Shown one piece after another: positions 17,350 to 25,372 of a stretch of DNA of 48,438 bases; position 1 is the first letter of the stretch; each line of letters begins with the position of its first letter. Both the position numbers and the translations under genes were made by a program. The notes beneath the pieces are model-generated. The model was given only the letters and a program-made list of their open reading frames with translations. It was not told the DNA's origin and ran no database searches. The stretch is from Bacteroidia bacterium (GTDB lineage Bacteria > Bacteroidota > Bacteroidia > J057 > JANWXU01): the NCBI GenBank assembly GCA_025057395.1, contig JANWXU010000015.1:1-48438 (forward strand). Direction: 5' to 3'.

Positions 17350-17657
17350 ATTTTATAATTTCAATATTTATTTAGTAATAACACCTGCATATCTGCCAAT
17401 GATAGATAGAGCCTAACCCTAACAAAAAACCAGTTCTATCTCAAGACTACTTATAAAGCTCTTAGAATTATCAACCTTAAAATTTCCCCTAATCTCAACA
17501 CCATTATAGATATAAATATACGAAACTATAGAAGAGGTAATTTTTTAAGTCAATTATAGAAAAATTGATTTTGAACATTTTTCCCTTTATCTCTCTAAAC
17601 GATATAATATACTCTAGAAGAAAAAATAAATTACTGCTTAGAAAAAGGAAAAAAATA
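17350..17657. other. Non-coding AT-rich stretch after the transketolase subunit
   Basis: About 300 bases contain no frame that I would call a gene and no tRNA-like fold. I looked for remains of a transketolase C-terminal half and did not recognise any. The sequence is rich in short A/T runs, with no obvious promoter. A small RNA cannot be excluded. It ends at the strong terminator at 17658-17683. Confidence 0.4.
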
Positions 17658-17683
17658 AAAAAGTCCCCAAAAGGGGACTTTTT
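17658..17683. terminator. Strong bidirectional intrinsic terminator
   Basis: AAAAAGTCCCC, loop AAAA, GGGGACTTTTT: an 11-bp perfect stem flanked by A and T tracts. It can terminate in both directions between the transketolase subunit (plus) and the T9SS cargo gene (minus), whose stop lies 19 bases away. Confidence 0.9.
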
Positions 17684-17701
17684 ACTCCTACCATTAGCCT
17701 C

Positions 17702-20700
17702 CTAGCGCTGCAAAAGCAATTTGAAATACCGTGTTTTCGTATCTTTATCACTAATGCCCAAAATATACAAACCAGAGGGTAGCGAAGAAAAGTCTAAATT
17801 AATTATAGAAAGGGGAGAATCTATTTTTTGACTCCAGCATTTTTTACCATCGCTACTCCAAAGTTCTATAGAGTTTATATTATTTTCCTTAGCCCAAATT
17901 ACAGTTATCACACCTTGACTAGGATTGGGATAAATATTTACTTCCGTAGGCACTTCTGAAAATTCTATACTCGTAACTTGAACTCTAAAACTTTGACTCG
18001 TGGACCATTCTGAGGCGTAATCTCCACAAATGCTCCTCACACTTACTTCATATTCACCCTCTTCTAAATTACGAAATTGATAAAAGGTATCGTTTACAGT
18101 AATCTCTGGTTTCCATAGAAGCTCTTCTTTCTTTTTATAACGTAATTCATAAAATTCAGCGCCTACTACTCTTTGCCACACTACAAGTGGTTCGTTACTG
18201 ATATTCTGCACAATAATAGAAGGCGGCGTAGGTAAGGGGTTAACTATAAGTGCTACCACCGTAGAATCACTTATACATCCAAAACGCGAGTCATGGGTGC
18301 GTATGTATAAAGTTTGACTTTGATTAAGATTAGGAATACTAAATTCCCAAGGACTCTTATAACTGATAGCAATGGGGATAGAAATTTGAGGAGTAGTATA
18401 AATTTGTAATTGATAATTGGATGGCATTGTACTAGGGTACTTTACAGTGAGCGTTACAGGTCCTGGCCCACAACGAACCACATTTGTAGCTTGGGGAGCC
18501 AAGGGGATAGGATGTACTACAGCTAGAACAGGTAAGCGCTTAGAAGAACTACAACCACTAGCCAAGGAATAAGTCTCCAGGTAAAAACTTGTTGTTTGTG
18601 TAACTAGGGGCGTTACTAGTATCATTGGCAATTCGTTAGCCTCGGAAAGCAAATTTCCGCCTACGGGTCTATCATACAGTCGAACACCATCCAGCCTTGT
18701 TATTTCGGGGCGAATGGTAAAGGTACCAGGTCCACAACGACTTAAAAGGGTAGGACCAGTTGGCAAAGGTGGCTCCTCCTCCACTCTTACTACTACAGGA
18801 GTACATGCACTAAAACAAGGTGGACAGGTTCCTCCTATACAAATCATGCCCTCGGCAGGGTTCCAGGCATGTAAATAAAAAGTAGTAGTAGTAGATACTT
18901 CAGGTGTTTCTAGAACATAGGGAGGCTCATCTGCTGCGGCTATAGAATTATCCCCCACATACGGCGTACTGTATCGAACCCCACAAGTGGTATATAGTCG
19001 AATACCCTTACCTGGTACTCTTCCCATTGCAGCTATTATTTTAGCACTCCCTTTTCCACAAATAGTTACACTTCTTGGAGCAATAGGCGCATCTGGAACA
19101 GGCATAATTCTTAAGCCTACAGGTAGCCTTCTTAAACTTCTACAGCCTGTAGTAGTATCTTTTGTTTCTAGGAAATAAGTAACATGGGTGGTAAGCCCTG
19201 AGATAATTAGCTGAAAGTATTGGCGATAATTACTTTTGTTTACAGCGAGCACCAAAGAGTCGGCAGTACTAGAAGTATATAAAAACACATCATGTCCATT
19301 GCTGGGTCCTAGCTCCACCTCAATTTTTGCAGTATTAGTTCCACATCCTAAGGGAGAAGAAGTAATATTTTGCGGAAGTTCTGGTGTACGATGAATAATA
19401 ATAGGTACTGCAGTAAATTCCTGGTCTAGTGAGCAAGCTGCAGGCCATACACCCTTAACATAGTAAGTAGTACTACTTCTTAAATTAGGAGTAGTGTAAA
19501 TGTAGGGAGGATTATTTAAAGTGGCCACAGGGCGAGCAGTTGGAGAAGAATAAATTTCAAAAACTTGATTATGAGGGAAATCGCCCAAAATCGAAAGACT
19601 AACACTACCTGCTCCACAACGAGGTAGGGCTATAACATTGAAAGGTATAGGATTCACCATCAAAGACTGAGTAACCTTTCGGGAAGTACAAGCCCCGCTT
19701 ACAAATTGTAGACTCACTATTTTTGCTCCGCCTTCTTGAAAGATAAAAGATTTTACTTCAGTTGAACCTTCTATCAAAACAGGAGGGGTAGCTTCCCACA
19801 ATAAAGTCATATTAGAATTGGAATTTATACATCTTGCTATAATCGGTCGATTTTTACAATAGGCTACTAGGCGCTCAAAAACAAAATCGGGAGTAGGTAA
19901 GTAAATTGTTTCAAAAGTTGCACTGAAGGGAGCCACAACTTTGCCATCTTCTCCCCTAAGTGAGTCGCTAGGAGTAATAGGAGCATAAGAAATATGATAT
20001 TTCGGTAAAGGGCCTGGATTCAACCGAACAGCCAAGCGTAGTATTCCTTTTTGACCCTGCTTCATGCAAAAAATATTTGAGATAGGACAAATTTGATTTT
20101 GACTATTAGTAACCTGAAAGTTTGTAGGAATAACCCCAACGTTACAATTAAGAGGACTATCGAATTCTAGAGCAATTTGTACAATTGTATCTGCATACAA
20201 ACAGGTAGGGGCAATAATGTGCTGAAGTTCAACAAACGGACTAATACTACAACTACCTGTGATACGCAAATTAAAATTTTCTAAAGGTACTTGCCAACTG
20301 TTGAGCATAAGTACATACTCCTGCCCTGCAGTTACGCTTAAACCTGGCATCATAGGAATATCCCGTGAGGCATGGCTAATAGGGTAGTCTGCTATAATAC
20401 TTGTATCTAGCCCTGTAATACCAGGCGTAGAGGAAAAATTACAGCGCATTAAGGGAGCATTTGGTAATTCTGCACAAGAAAGCCCTGTAATATTATACAA
20501 TAAAAAGTCATAGTCCTTATCAGTTTCAATTATCAAGCCCAACGTGCCACTACGATATACCCGAAAACGAAACCACACTGAATGTGTTTCGCCACTGCTT
20601 AAGCACGTTTCTCTTAAGACCTCCCTCTGTCGACCATAACCTGTATACACATGAGAATTACTATAGAAGCGGGTTCGTAATAAAATAGCGCTCTCGCAAT

Positions 20701-20875
20701 CTTGCTCAGCATTGCTGAGGGCTACTATCTCATTATTTTTTTTCTGTACTTTTTCTCTTTGGCTAATTTGAGCAAAAGAAAGCTGGTTTAATACCAAAAA
20801 AACAAAAGTTATTATACTCAACCCAACTTTGTAGTAAGAATAACTCAATAAGCGTACCATATTTCTAAAGTCCAT
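17702..20875 (-). CDS. Large T9SS cargo protein with Ig-like repeats, FN3 domain and type A sorting domain
   Basis: The product is 1057 residues. The N-terminus has a signal peptide (LSIITFVFLVLNQLSFAQ). The N-terminal domain has the conserved SGETHSVWFRFRVYRSGTLGLII pattern common in Bacteroidota secreted proteins. From about residue 410 there are five roughly 95-110 residue repeats starting RCGAGSVSLSI, GCGTNTAKIEV, ICGKGSAKIIA, RCGPGTFTIRP and RCGPGPVTLTV, each ending in strands like TTTFYLHA and a VNPxP linker. An FN3-like domain (about 870-960, VVGAEFYELRYKKKEE) follows. The C-terminal T9SS type A sorting signal starts at VNIYPNPSQG and ends SGLYILGISDKDTKTRYFKLLLQR. The protein is expected on the cell surface or released; an adhesive role is inferred. 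The start could also be the Met at 20860. Confidence 0.85.
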   Translation of the reverse strand: MDFRNMVRLLSYSYYKVGLSIITFVFLVLNQLSFAQISQREKVQKKNNEIVALSNAEQDCESAILLRTRFYSNSHVYTGYGRQREVLRETCLSSGETHSVWFRFRVYRSGTLGLIIETDKDYDFLLYNITGLSCAELPNAPLMRCNFSSTPGITGLDTSIIADYPISHASRDIPMMPGLSVTAGQEYVLMLNSWQVPLENFNLRITGSCSISPFVELQHIIAPTCLYADTIVQIALEFDSPLNCNVGVIPTNFQVTNSQNQICPISNIFCMKQGQKGILRLAVRLNPGPLPKYHISYAPITPSDSLRGEDGKVVAPFSATFETIYLPTPDFVFERLVAYCKNRPIIARCINSNSNMTLLWEATPPVLIEGSTEVKSFIFQEGGAKIVSLQFVSGACTSRKVTQSLMVNPIPFNVIALPRCGAGSVSLSILGDFPHNQVFEIYSSPTARPVATLNNPPYIYTTPNLRSSTTYYVKGVWPAACSLDQEFTAVPIIIHRTPELPQNITSSPLGCGTNTAKIEVELGPSNGHDVFLYTSSTADSLVLAVNKSNYRQYFQLIISGLTTHVTYFLETKDTTTGCRSLRRLPVGLRIMPVPDAPIAPRSVTICGKGSAKIIAAMGRVPGKGIRLYTTCGVRYSTPYVGDNSIAAADEPPYVLETPEVSTTTTFYLHAWNPAEGMICIGGTCPPCFSACTPVVVRVEEEPPLPTGPTLLSRCGPGTFTIRPEITRLDGVRLYDRPVGGNLLSEANELPMILVTPLVTQTTSFYLETYSLASGCSSSKRLPVLAVVHPIPLAPQATNVVRCGPGPVTLTVKYPSTMPSNYQLQIYTTPQISIPIAISYKSPWEFSIPNLNQSQTLYIRTHDSRFGCISDSTVVALIVNPLPTPPSIIVQNISNEPLVVWQRVVGAEFYELRYKKKEELLWKPEITVNDTFYQFRNLEEGEYEVSVRSICGDYASEWSTSQSFRVQVTSIEFSEVPTEVNIYPNPSQGVITVIWAKENNINSIELWSSDGKKCWSQKIDSPLSIINLDFSSLPSGLYILGISDKDTKTRYFKLLLQR

Positions 20876-21005
20876 TGTGCATTTATTGGTTAGAAAGATA
20901 AAAAAATTTCTCTAGAAGTAATACCATCATTAGAAATTCTAGTGTGAGGTTTATATATTTTTATTTTCTAAATCAAGCTCAATGGCTATATTTCTACCTG
21001 TAAAA

Positions 21006-21035
21006 TTGTTTTAGCAATTTGTTTAAGTAATTTTG
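21006..21035 (+). promoter_or_regulatory. Promoter of the fatty acid hydroxylase gene (TTG-N19-TAATTTTG)
   Basis: TTG at 21006-21008 and TAATTTTG at 21028-21035 are separated by 19 bases. This is the expected arrangement of Bacteroidota primary-sigma promoters and the best match in the window. The predicted start of transcription near 21042 leaves a leader of about 20 bases before the ATG at 21064. Confidence 0.55.
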
Positions 21036-21063
21036 CGGTATGCTAAACCTAGTAGCTTAAGTC

Positions 21064-21690
21064 ATGATAAAACCCCAAGTGCCAAAACAATCAGCAAGAA
21101 TATTTAAAAATAAGCATTTAGAAGCACTCTCCAAAGTACATCCTAGTGTTCCACTGCTTATTTACACACCAGTAATTATCTTTTTTTTATATCGAGCATT
21201 TTTACAGCTTCCTGTACTCCTCGGAATATTATTTTTTGTTTTCGGTACAATCACTTGGTCCTTTACAGAATATGTCCTGCATCGCTTTTTGTTTCACCAC
21301 CCTTTTCATAGTAAGCTAGGCAAAAGATTTCACTTTATCATGCATGGTGTCCACCATCAATATCCCCAAGATCCTTTACGTCTTGTAATGCCGCCTTCTG
21401 TAAGTATTCCGCTAGCCTTTTTCTTTTATTATCTATTTAATTTTTTCCTAGGCGAAAGTTATATTCTTGCTTTTTATCCAGGTTTTGTTACGGGCTACTT
21501 AATTTATGATATGCTACATTTTGCCTTTCATCACTTTCATTTTACAAATCCTTACCTGCAAACTCTAAAGACACATCACATGAAACACCACTATTTAGAT
21601 AGCAAGAGTGGCTTCGGTGTAAGTTCTAAATTATGGGATTACATTTTTCTAACACATCAGTTCCGGAAGAAAATAAAAAATAACAATTAA
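21064..21690 (+). CDS. Fatty acid hydroxylase superfamily membrane protein (fatty acid 2-hydroxylase-like)
   Basis: The 208-residue membrane protein has four hydrophobic helices (about 28-47, 50-68, 112-130 and 133-150) and the histidine clusters of di-iron membrane hydroxylases: HRFLFHHPFH, HGVHHQYP, HFAFHHFH and HHMKHHYLD. The HRFLFH...HGxHHxxPxDxxRLVMPP spacing resembles the yeast Scs7 / FA2H fatty acid 2-hydroxylases, which act on sphingolipid acyl chains, more than carotenoid hydroxylases. Bacteroidota make sphingolipids and hydroxylated sulfonolipids or lipid A chains, so an acyl-chain hydroxylase is plausible; the substrate is not shown. It has its own promoter and precedes dnaX by 124 bases. 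Confidence 0.85.
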   Translation: MIKPQVPKQSARIFKNKHLEALSKVHPSVPLLIYTPVIIFFLYRAFLQLPVLLGILFFVFGTITWSFTEYVLHRFLFHHPFHSKLGKRFHFIMHGVHHQYPQDPLRLVMPPSVSIPLAFFFYYLFNFFLGESYILAFYPGFVTGYLIYDMLHFAFHHFHFTNPYLQTLKTHHMKHHYLDSKSGFGVSSKLWDYIFLTHQFRKKIKNNN

Positions 21691-21814
21691 GCCCCTCAAT
21701 AGATTTCCTAGAGCAAAAATTTAAGAATAATGGAAATGCAGCAATTAGTTGCTTGTTGCCTCTAATGGAATAGTATCTTAACTTTATTTTGTACTAATTT
21801 TAGAATCCATATTT

Positions 21815-22957
21815 ATGGTAGCACGAATGCAAAATTATATTGTCTCAGCCCGAAAATACCGTCCTACTACTTTTTCAGCGGTAGTAGGTCAAGAGCATGT
21901 GACTTCTACTCTTCAGAAGGCTGTTCTTAGTAACTCACTAGCCCATGCTTATTTATTTTGCGGTCCTAGGGGTGTAGGCAAAACTACTTGTGCCCGTATT
22001 TTAGCCAAAGCTGTGAATTGTACACAGCTTACCCCCCAGGGAGACCCTTGTAATTACTGTGATTCATGCCGCGCCTTTAACGAAGGACGAAGTCTTAATA
22101 TTTTTGAAATGGATGCTGCTTCTAATAATGGGGTAGACGATATTCGTGCACTTAACGAGCAAGTACGTTTTATTCCGCAATCTGGCAAAAAAAGTGTATA
22201 CATAATTGACGAAGTACATATGCTAACTACACAAGCTTTTAATGCCTTCCTTAAAACTTTAGAAGAGCCTCCGCCACATGCTTTATTTATCTTAGCTACT
22301 ACTGAAAAACATAAGATATTGCCCACTATTCTCTCACGCTGCCAAAAATTTGATTTCCGTAGAATTAGTGTCGAGGGAATTACTCAGCAGCTAAAACAAA
22401 TTGCGGAACAAGAAAATATCCAATATCAAATAGATGCCTTACAGCTAATTGCCCTGAAAGCGGAGGGCGGAATGCGCGACGCTCTTAGTATATTCGACCA
22501 GCTCACTAATTTTAGTAATCGAAACATTACCTACGAAGTAGTACTTTCTAATCTCAACATACTTGATGCAGAATGCTACTTTCGGCTACTCGATTATATG
22601 AAGCAAAAAGATCATGCGGCTGCTTTGCTTCTATTTAATGAAATTCTAGAGAAAGGTTTCGAACCTTTTAACTTCTTGATAGGACTTTTGGAACATTTTA
22701 GAAATCTTCTAGTTGGTAAGCAAACTTCTACATTCGAACTACTGGAAGTAACTGAAAACTATAAGGAAAGGTATAAGCAACAGGCTAAAAATTTTAGTGA
22801 AACTCTGTTATTAAACGCTTTTCAACTTTGCAGTGAAGCAGAACTGCGCTATAAAACTACTAGTAATACACGCCTGCTAATTGAATTGCTTCTCATTAAA
22901 CTAGTACATTTAGGCTCTGTAATTGATTTAGTTGAGCTTGAAAAAAAAAACAATTAG
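21815..22957 (+). CDS. dnaX: DNA polymerase III clamp-loader subunit DnaX, zero-frame product (gamma-like)
   Basis: DnaX is the ATPase motor of the clamp loader. Read without frameshift it yields 380 residues: Walker A GPRGVGKTT (50-58), zinc cysteines C69, C79, C82 and C85, Walker B YIIDEVHML (129-137), sensor-1 ATTE (161-164) and the SRC finger (174-176), followed by the lid and collar helices. The frame stops at TAG 22955-22957, two codons after an A10 run. The DnaX C-terminal part continues in the -1 frame without a stop to 23538. The zero-frame product therefore equals a gamma-like short form, with the collar but without the tau linker and C-terminal domain. Starts at 21815 and at Met5 (21827) are both possible. 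Confidence 0.93.
   Translation: MVARMQNYIVSARKYRPTTFSAVVGQEHVTSTLQKAVLSNSLAHAYLFCGPRGVGKTTCARILAKAVNCTQLTPQGDPCNYCDSCRAFNEGRSLNIFEMDAASNNGVDDIRALNEQVRFIPQSGKKSVYIIDEVHMLTTQAFNAFLKTLEEPPPHALFILATTEKHKILPTILSRCQKFDFRRISVEGITQQLKQIAEQENIQYQIDALQLIALKAEGGMRDALSIFDQLTNFSNRNITYEVVLSNLNILDAECYFRLLDYMKQKDHAAALLLFNEILEKGFEPFNFLIGLLEHFRNLLVGKQTSTFELLEVTENYKERYKQQAKNFSETLLLNAFQLCSEAELRYKTTSNTRLLIELLLIKLVHLGSVIDLVELEKKNN
22941..22951 (+). promoter_or_regulatory. Predicted -1 programmed frameshift / transcriptional slippage site in dnaX
   Basis: Ten A residues (22941-22950) followed by C give, in the zero frame, the slippery heptamer A AAA AAC (22945-22951). The -1 frame has a TGA at 22939-22941, immediately before the run. 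The zero frame has a TAG at 22955-22957, just after it. The switch must therefore happen inside about 13 bases, exactly on the A-run. E. coli dnaX uses A AAA AAG with ribosomal slippage, and Thermus uses an A9 run with polymerase slippage. I see no strong downstream stem-loop, which favours slippage on the long A-run. Confidence 0.8.
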
Positions 22958-23538
22958 CAAGCACTACCTCTTTACCAACTCCCTCTTCTTCATCATCAAA
23001 AAATTTTCAGCCACTTGCTTCAACTACTACTCCTGGGCCTAACCCTACTCCTAATAAGTTACTCAAAACCACCACTCTTTCAGAAAAACTAAAGTCAATA
23101 GATACAGTTGAAAGTAAACCAGCCGCACAATCCTCCGTAAGTGCTACCACTTGTCCCCAACCTATTGATATTGATAAAAATTTATTTGAAAGTGCCCTCC
23201 AGGAATGGAAAAAAGAATACCTCATAGGAAAACACAACTTACAAGCATTTTTGGAATGCAGCATCATTCAGATTGAGCAAAATGTTTGCACTTTTAAGGT
23301 CCCCCATACTGTAGCTCAGTACCATATACTTGAACATAAAGAAAACCTGCTGGAATATTTACGTCAAAAATGTGCTAATCCGACGCTTAATATACAAATA
23401 CAAATTGATGAAAGCTTAATACAAAATCCACCCAATACAACTGCCCTAACTCATGAAGAAAGAAGGAAACTCATGGAGCAAGCTAATCCTCATTTATTAC
23501 TTTTAGAGCAGAAATTTAATACTATTCTAGGGTATTAA
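22951..23538 (+). CDS. dnaX: DnaX tau-specific C-terminal part, read after a -1 frameshift
   Basis: In the -1 frame the region is open from the A-run to the TAA at 23536-23538. It adds about 195 residues to the gamma-like part, for a tau form of about 574 residues. It starts with a low-complexity linker (S/T/P-rich, with TPSSSSS and TTTPGPNPTPN) of about 75 residues. A folded domain follows, with LFESALQEWKKEYLIGKHNL, IIQIEQNVCTFKVPHTVAQY and ERRKLMEQANPHLLLLEQKF, as expected for a Bacteroidota DnaX C-terminus that binds polymerase. There is no good independent start: the TTG at 23251 would begin inside the domain. It is therefore not a separate gene. Confidence 0.85.
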   Translation, partial: QLASTTSLPTPSSSSSKNFQPLASTTTPGPNPTPNKLLKTTTLSEKLKSIDTVESKPAAQSSVSATTCPQPIDIDKNLFESALQEWKKEYLIGKHNLQAFLECSIIQIEQNVCTFKVPHTVAQYHILEHKENLLEYLRQKCANPTLNIQIQIDESLIQNPPNTTALTHEERRKLMEQANPHLLLLEQKFNTILGY

Positions 23539-23565
23539 CTTTAACTTTTCTAGGATATTAACTTT
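23525..23565 (+). repeat. Short tandem direct repeat at the dnaX stop codon
   Basis: TTCTAGGGTATTAACTTT at 23525-23542 is followed by TTCTAGGATATTAACTTT at 23548-23565 (17 of 18 identical, 23-base period). The first copy contains the dnaX stop codon. It looks like a local duplication at the junction of the convergent dnaX and nuoC genes. Confidence 0.7.
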
Positions 23566-23590
23566 GGAATAATTAAATCCACACATATGT

Positions 23591-24079
23591 CTAAAGATGT
23601 GGAATATCATGGTAACTATAGGGCTCTTGATAGTCTTTACGTAAAGGATGTCCTTGCCAATCTTCGGGCAAAAGAATTCTACGTAAGTCAGGGTGATTTT
23701 CAAAGTAAATACCGAATAAATCAAAAGCCTCTCGCTCATGCCATTCTGCAGCATGCCAAACAGAACAAAGCGAGGGAAAAGTAGGAGGTTTCTCGGTCAA
23801 TATTGGAGCCAATACCTTCAACGTTATACGATGATTATAAGGGATAGAATACAAATGATACACTACCCCCATTTGAGCGCTCTGCGGATAATGAACACCC
23901 GTGAGACAAACAAGAAAATCAAAGTAAAACCCCGGAGTATCACGTAAGAAAAAGCTAATTGGAAGTAAAAATTCAGGGTTCAACTGTAACCAGGGCTGTA
24001 ACACAGTGTGATTACTTTGTACAATAGCCATGGTTCCCCAATTATTAATAATTCGATCCTCAATAGCTTGAGATATCAT
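23591..24079 (-). CDS. nuoC: NADH-quinone oxidoreductase subunit C (30 kDa)
   Basis: NuoC is a peripheral-arm subunit of respiratory complex I. The 162-residue product has the family core: FDFLVCLTGVHYP, VVYHLYSIPYNHRITLKV, and the diagnostic block WHEREAFDLFGIYFENHPDL followed by RRILLPEDWQGHPLRKDY. Length and motifs fit an unfused NuoC, not a NuoCD fusion. No other nuo gene is in the window. Instead it lies 41 bases downstream of a histidine kinase gene and is the last gene of a pgpH-kinase-nuoC run. This suggests either dispersed complex I genes in this genome or an additional NuoC copy. The protein sits on the cytoplasmic face of the inner membrane. Confidence 0.93.
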   Translation of the reverse strand: MISQAIEDRIINNWGTMAIVQSNHTVLQPWLQLNPEFLLPISFFLRDTPGFYFDFLVCLTGVHYPQSAQMGVVYHLYSIPYNHRITLKVLAPILTEKPPTFPSLCSVWHAAEWHEREAFDLFGIYFENHPDLRRILLPEDWQGHPLRKDYQEPYSYHDIPHL

Positions 24080-24120
24080 GTGGATTACTTAAATTTAAGT
24101 AAGCTAAGAAATAAGAAAAA

Positions 24121-25371
24121 TCAAGGATCTAGCTTTTGAATTTTGAGCATCTCCCAAAAACGCAAAAAACGATTTTTTTGGGGATAAAGGGGTAAAATAA
24201 TTCGGAAAGTGGTGCCCACCTCTAATTCGGTTTTATATACATAAATTTTACCCTTATGATATTGAGTAATTACTCTTTTGCAAAGACTAAGTCCCAAGCC
24301 CCATCCTCTCTTCTTAGTAGTAAAACCTGGTTGAAAAACGCGCGCAATATCTTTAGGAGCAATTCCTTTACCTGTATCAGATACATCTAAGATAACAAAA
24401 TTTTTTTTCAAAAAAGCATGGAGTTCAATCTTGCCCGGACGGTCGGCAAGGGCATCCATAGCATTCTTAAGTAAATTTTCAATTACCCATTGTATTAATT
24501 CTGGTGATATAGGAACTTCTAAATCGGCAGGCAATTCATTACGTAAATTTATAACTACATTTCCACTCCGAGTAATGCGATTGCGCAAGTAAGCAATCGA
24601 TTGATTCAAGATCGGAATTAAATTGTTAGGAGATAATTCAGGGGTAGAGCCAATTTTTGAGAAGCGATGAGCAACCGTTTCCAGGTGTTGAATGTCCTTC
24701 TTGAGCTCATTTACAATCATAAAGTCTTCGGGAGTACTAGCCTTTTGATGTAAAAGTTCTATCCAGGCAATAAGAGCAGAGATGGGTGTTCCAAGCTGAT
24801 GAGCAGTTTCCCGTGCCAAGCCTACCCACACCTTATTTTGTAAATTTTTTTGAGCAATGTAAAAATTAGCAAAAAGAATAGAAGCCAAAAAAAGCATCAT
24901 AATGAGATTTAAAAATGGATAGTACCGAAGCTGGATTAATTCATCGGTTTCGCGGTAATACACTTTAAGGAATTTACCTTGTCCTAGTTCCACAGTAATA
25001 GGGGGGAAGGCGTTTTGCTGCATTTTACGGAGCTCGCGAGCAAGTATTTTTTCCTGACTTTTGCTATCCTTATTTTGAGCCATAGGAATATTTTGGGCAG
25101 CAATTTTACCATCTTGGTCGATAGCAATAGCCGGAACAGAAATAATAGGCGGCTTTTGTAAAATTAATTGACTTACTAAAAAAGTAGCTTCAGCATTAGA
25201 ATTATTAAAAATGTACTCATAAGCATCTGCCCAAAAGGCAACTAGCCGCTCCTCTTTTTGAGCTAAACGCTGTACCAACGCATTAGAATACCATAAAGAA
25301 GCAGTAATCATCAAAATAGCCACAACAAATAAAACCCCTAGATAGGGAAAACGCCCCAAAAAAATTTTCAT
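24121..25371 (-). CDS. Two-pass membrane sensor histidine kinase
   Basis: The 416-residue sensor kinase has TM1 at about 11-29, a periplasmic sensor segment of about 120 residues (30-150), and TM2 at about 151-172. No HAMP domain is apparent. The H-box is ARETAHQLGTPISAL with phospho-acceptor His191. The ATP-binding domain has an N-box ENLLKNAMDAL (N303), a G1 box SDTGKGI (331-337), an F-box VFQPGFTT and a G2 box GWGLGLSL (356-363). The AHQLGTPISAL form is typical of Bacteroidota kinases. No response regulator is adjacent. The start codon is 1 base after the stop of the pgpH-like gene upstream, so the two are probably translationally coupled. nuoC follows. Confidence 0.9.
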   Translation of the reverse strand: MKIFLGRFPYLGVLFVVAILMITASLWYSNALVQRLAQKEERLVAFWADAYEYIFNNSNAEATFLVSQLILQKPPIISVPAIAIDQDGKIAAQNIPMAQNKDSKSQEKILARELRKMQQNAFPPITVELGQGKFLKVYYRETDELIQLRYYPFLNLIMMLFLASILFANFYIAQKNLQNKVWVGLARETAHQLGTPISALIAWIELLHQKASTPEDFMIVNELKKDIQHLETVAHRFSKIGSTPELSPNNLIPILNQSIAYLRNRITRSGNVVINLRNELPADLEVPISPELIQWVIENLLKNAMDALADRPGKIELHAFLKKNFVILDVSDTGKGIAPKDIARVFQPGFTTKKRGWGLGLSLCKRVITQYHKGKIYVYKTELEVGTTFRIILPLYPQKNRFLRFWEMLKIQKLDP

Positions 25372-25372
25372 C

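Noticed and set aside
23251-23538. Independent small gene starting at TTG 23251
   Set aside because: The same frame is open back to the A-run at 22950 and encodes the DnaX C-terminal domain; the TTG is inside it.
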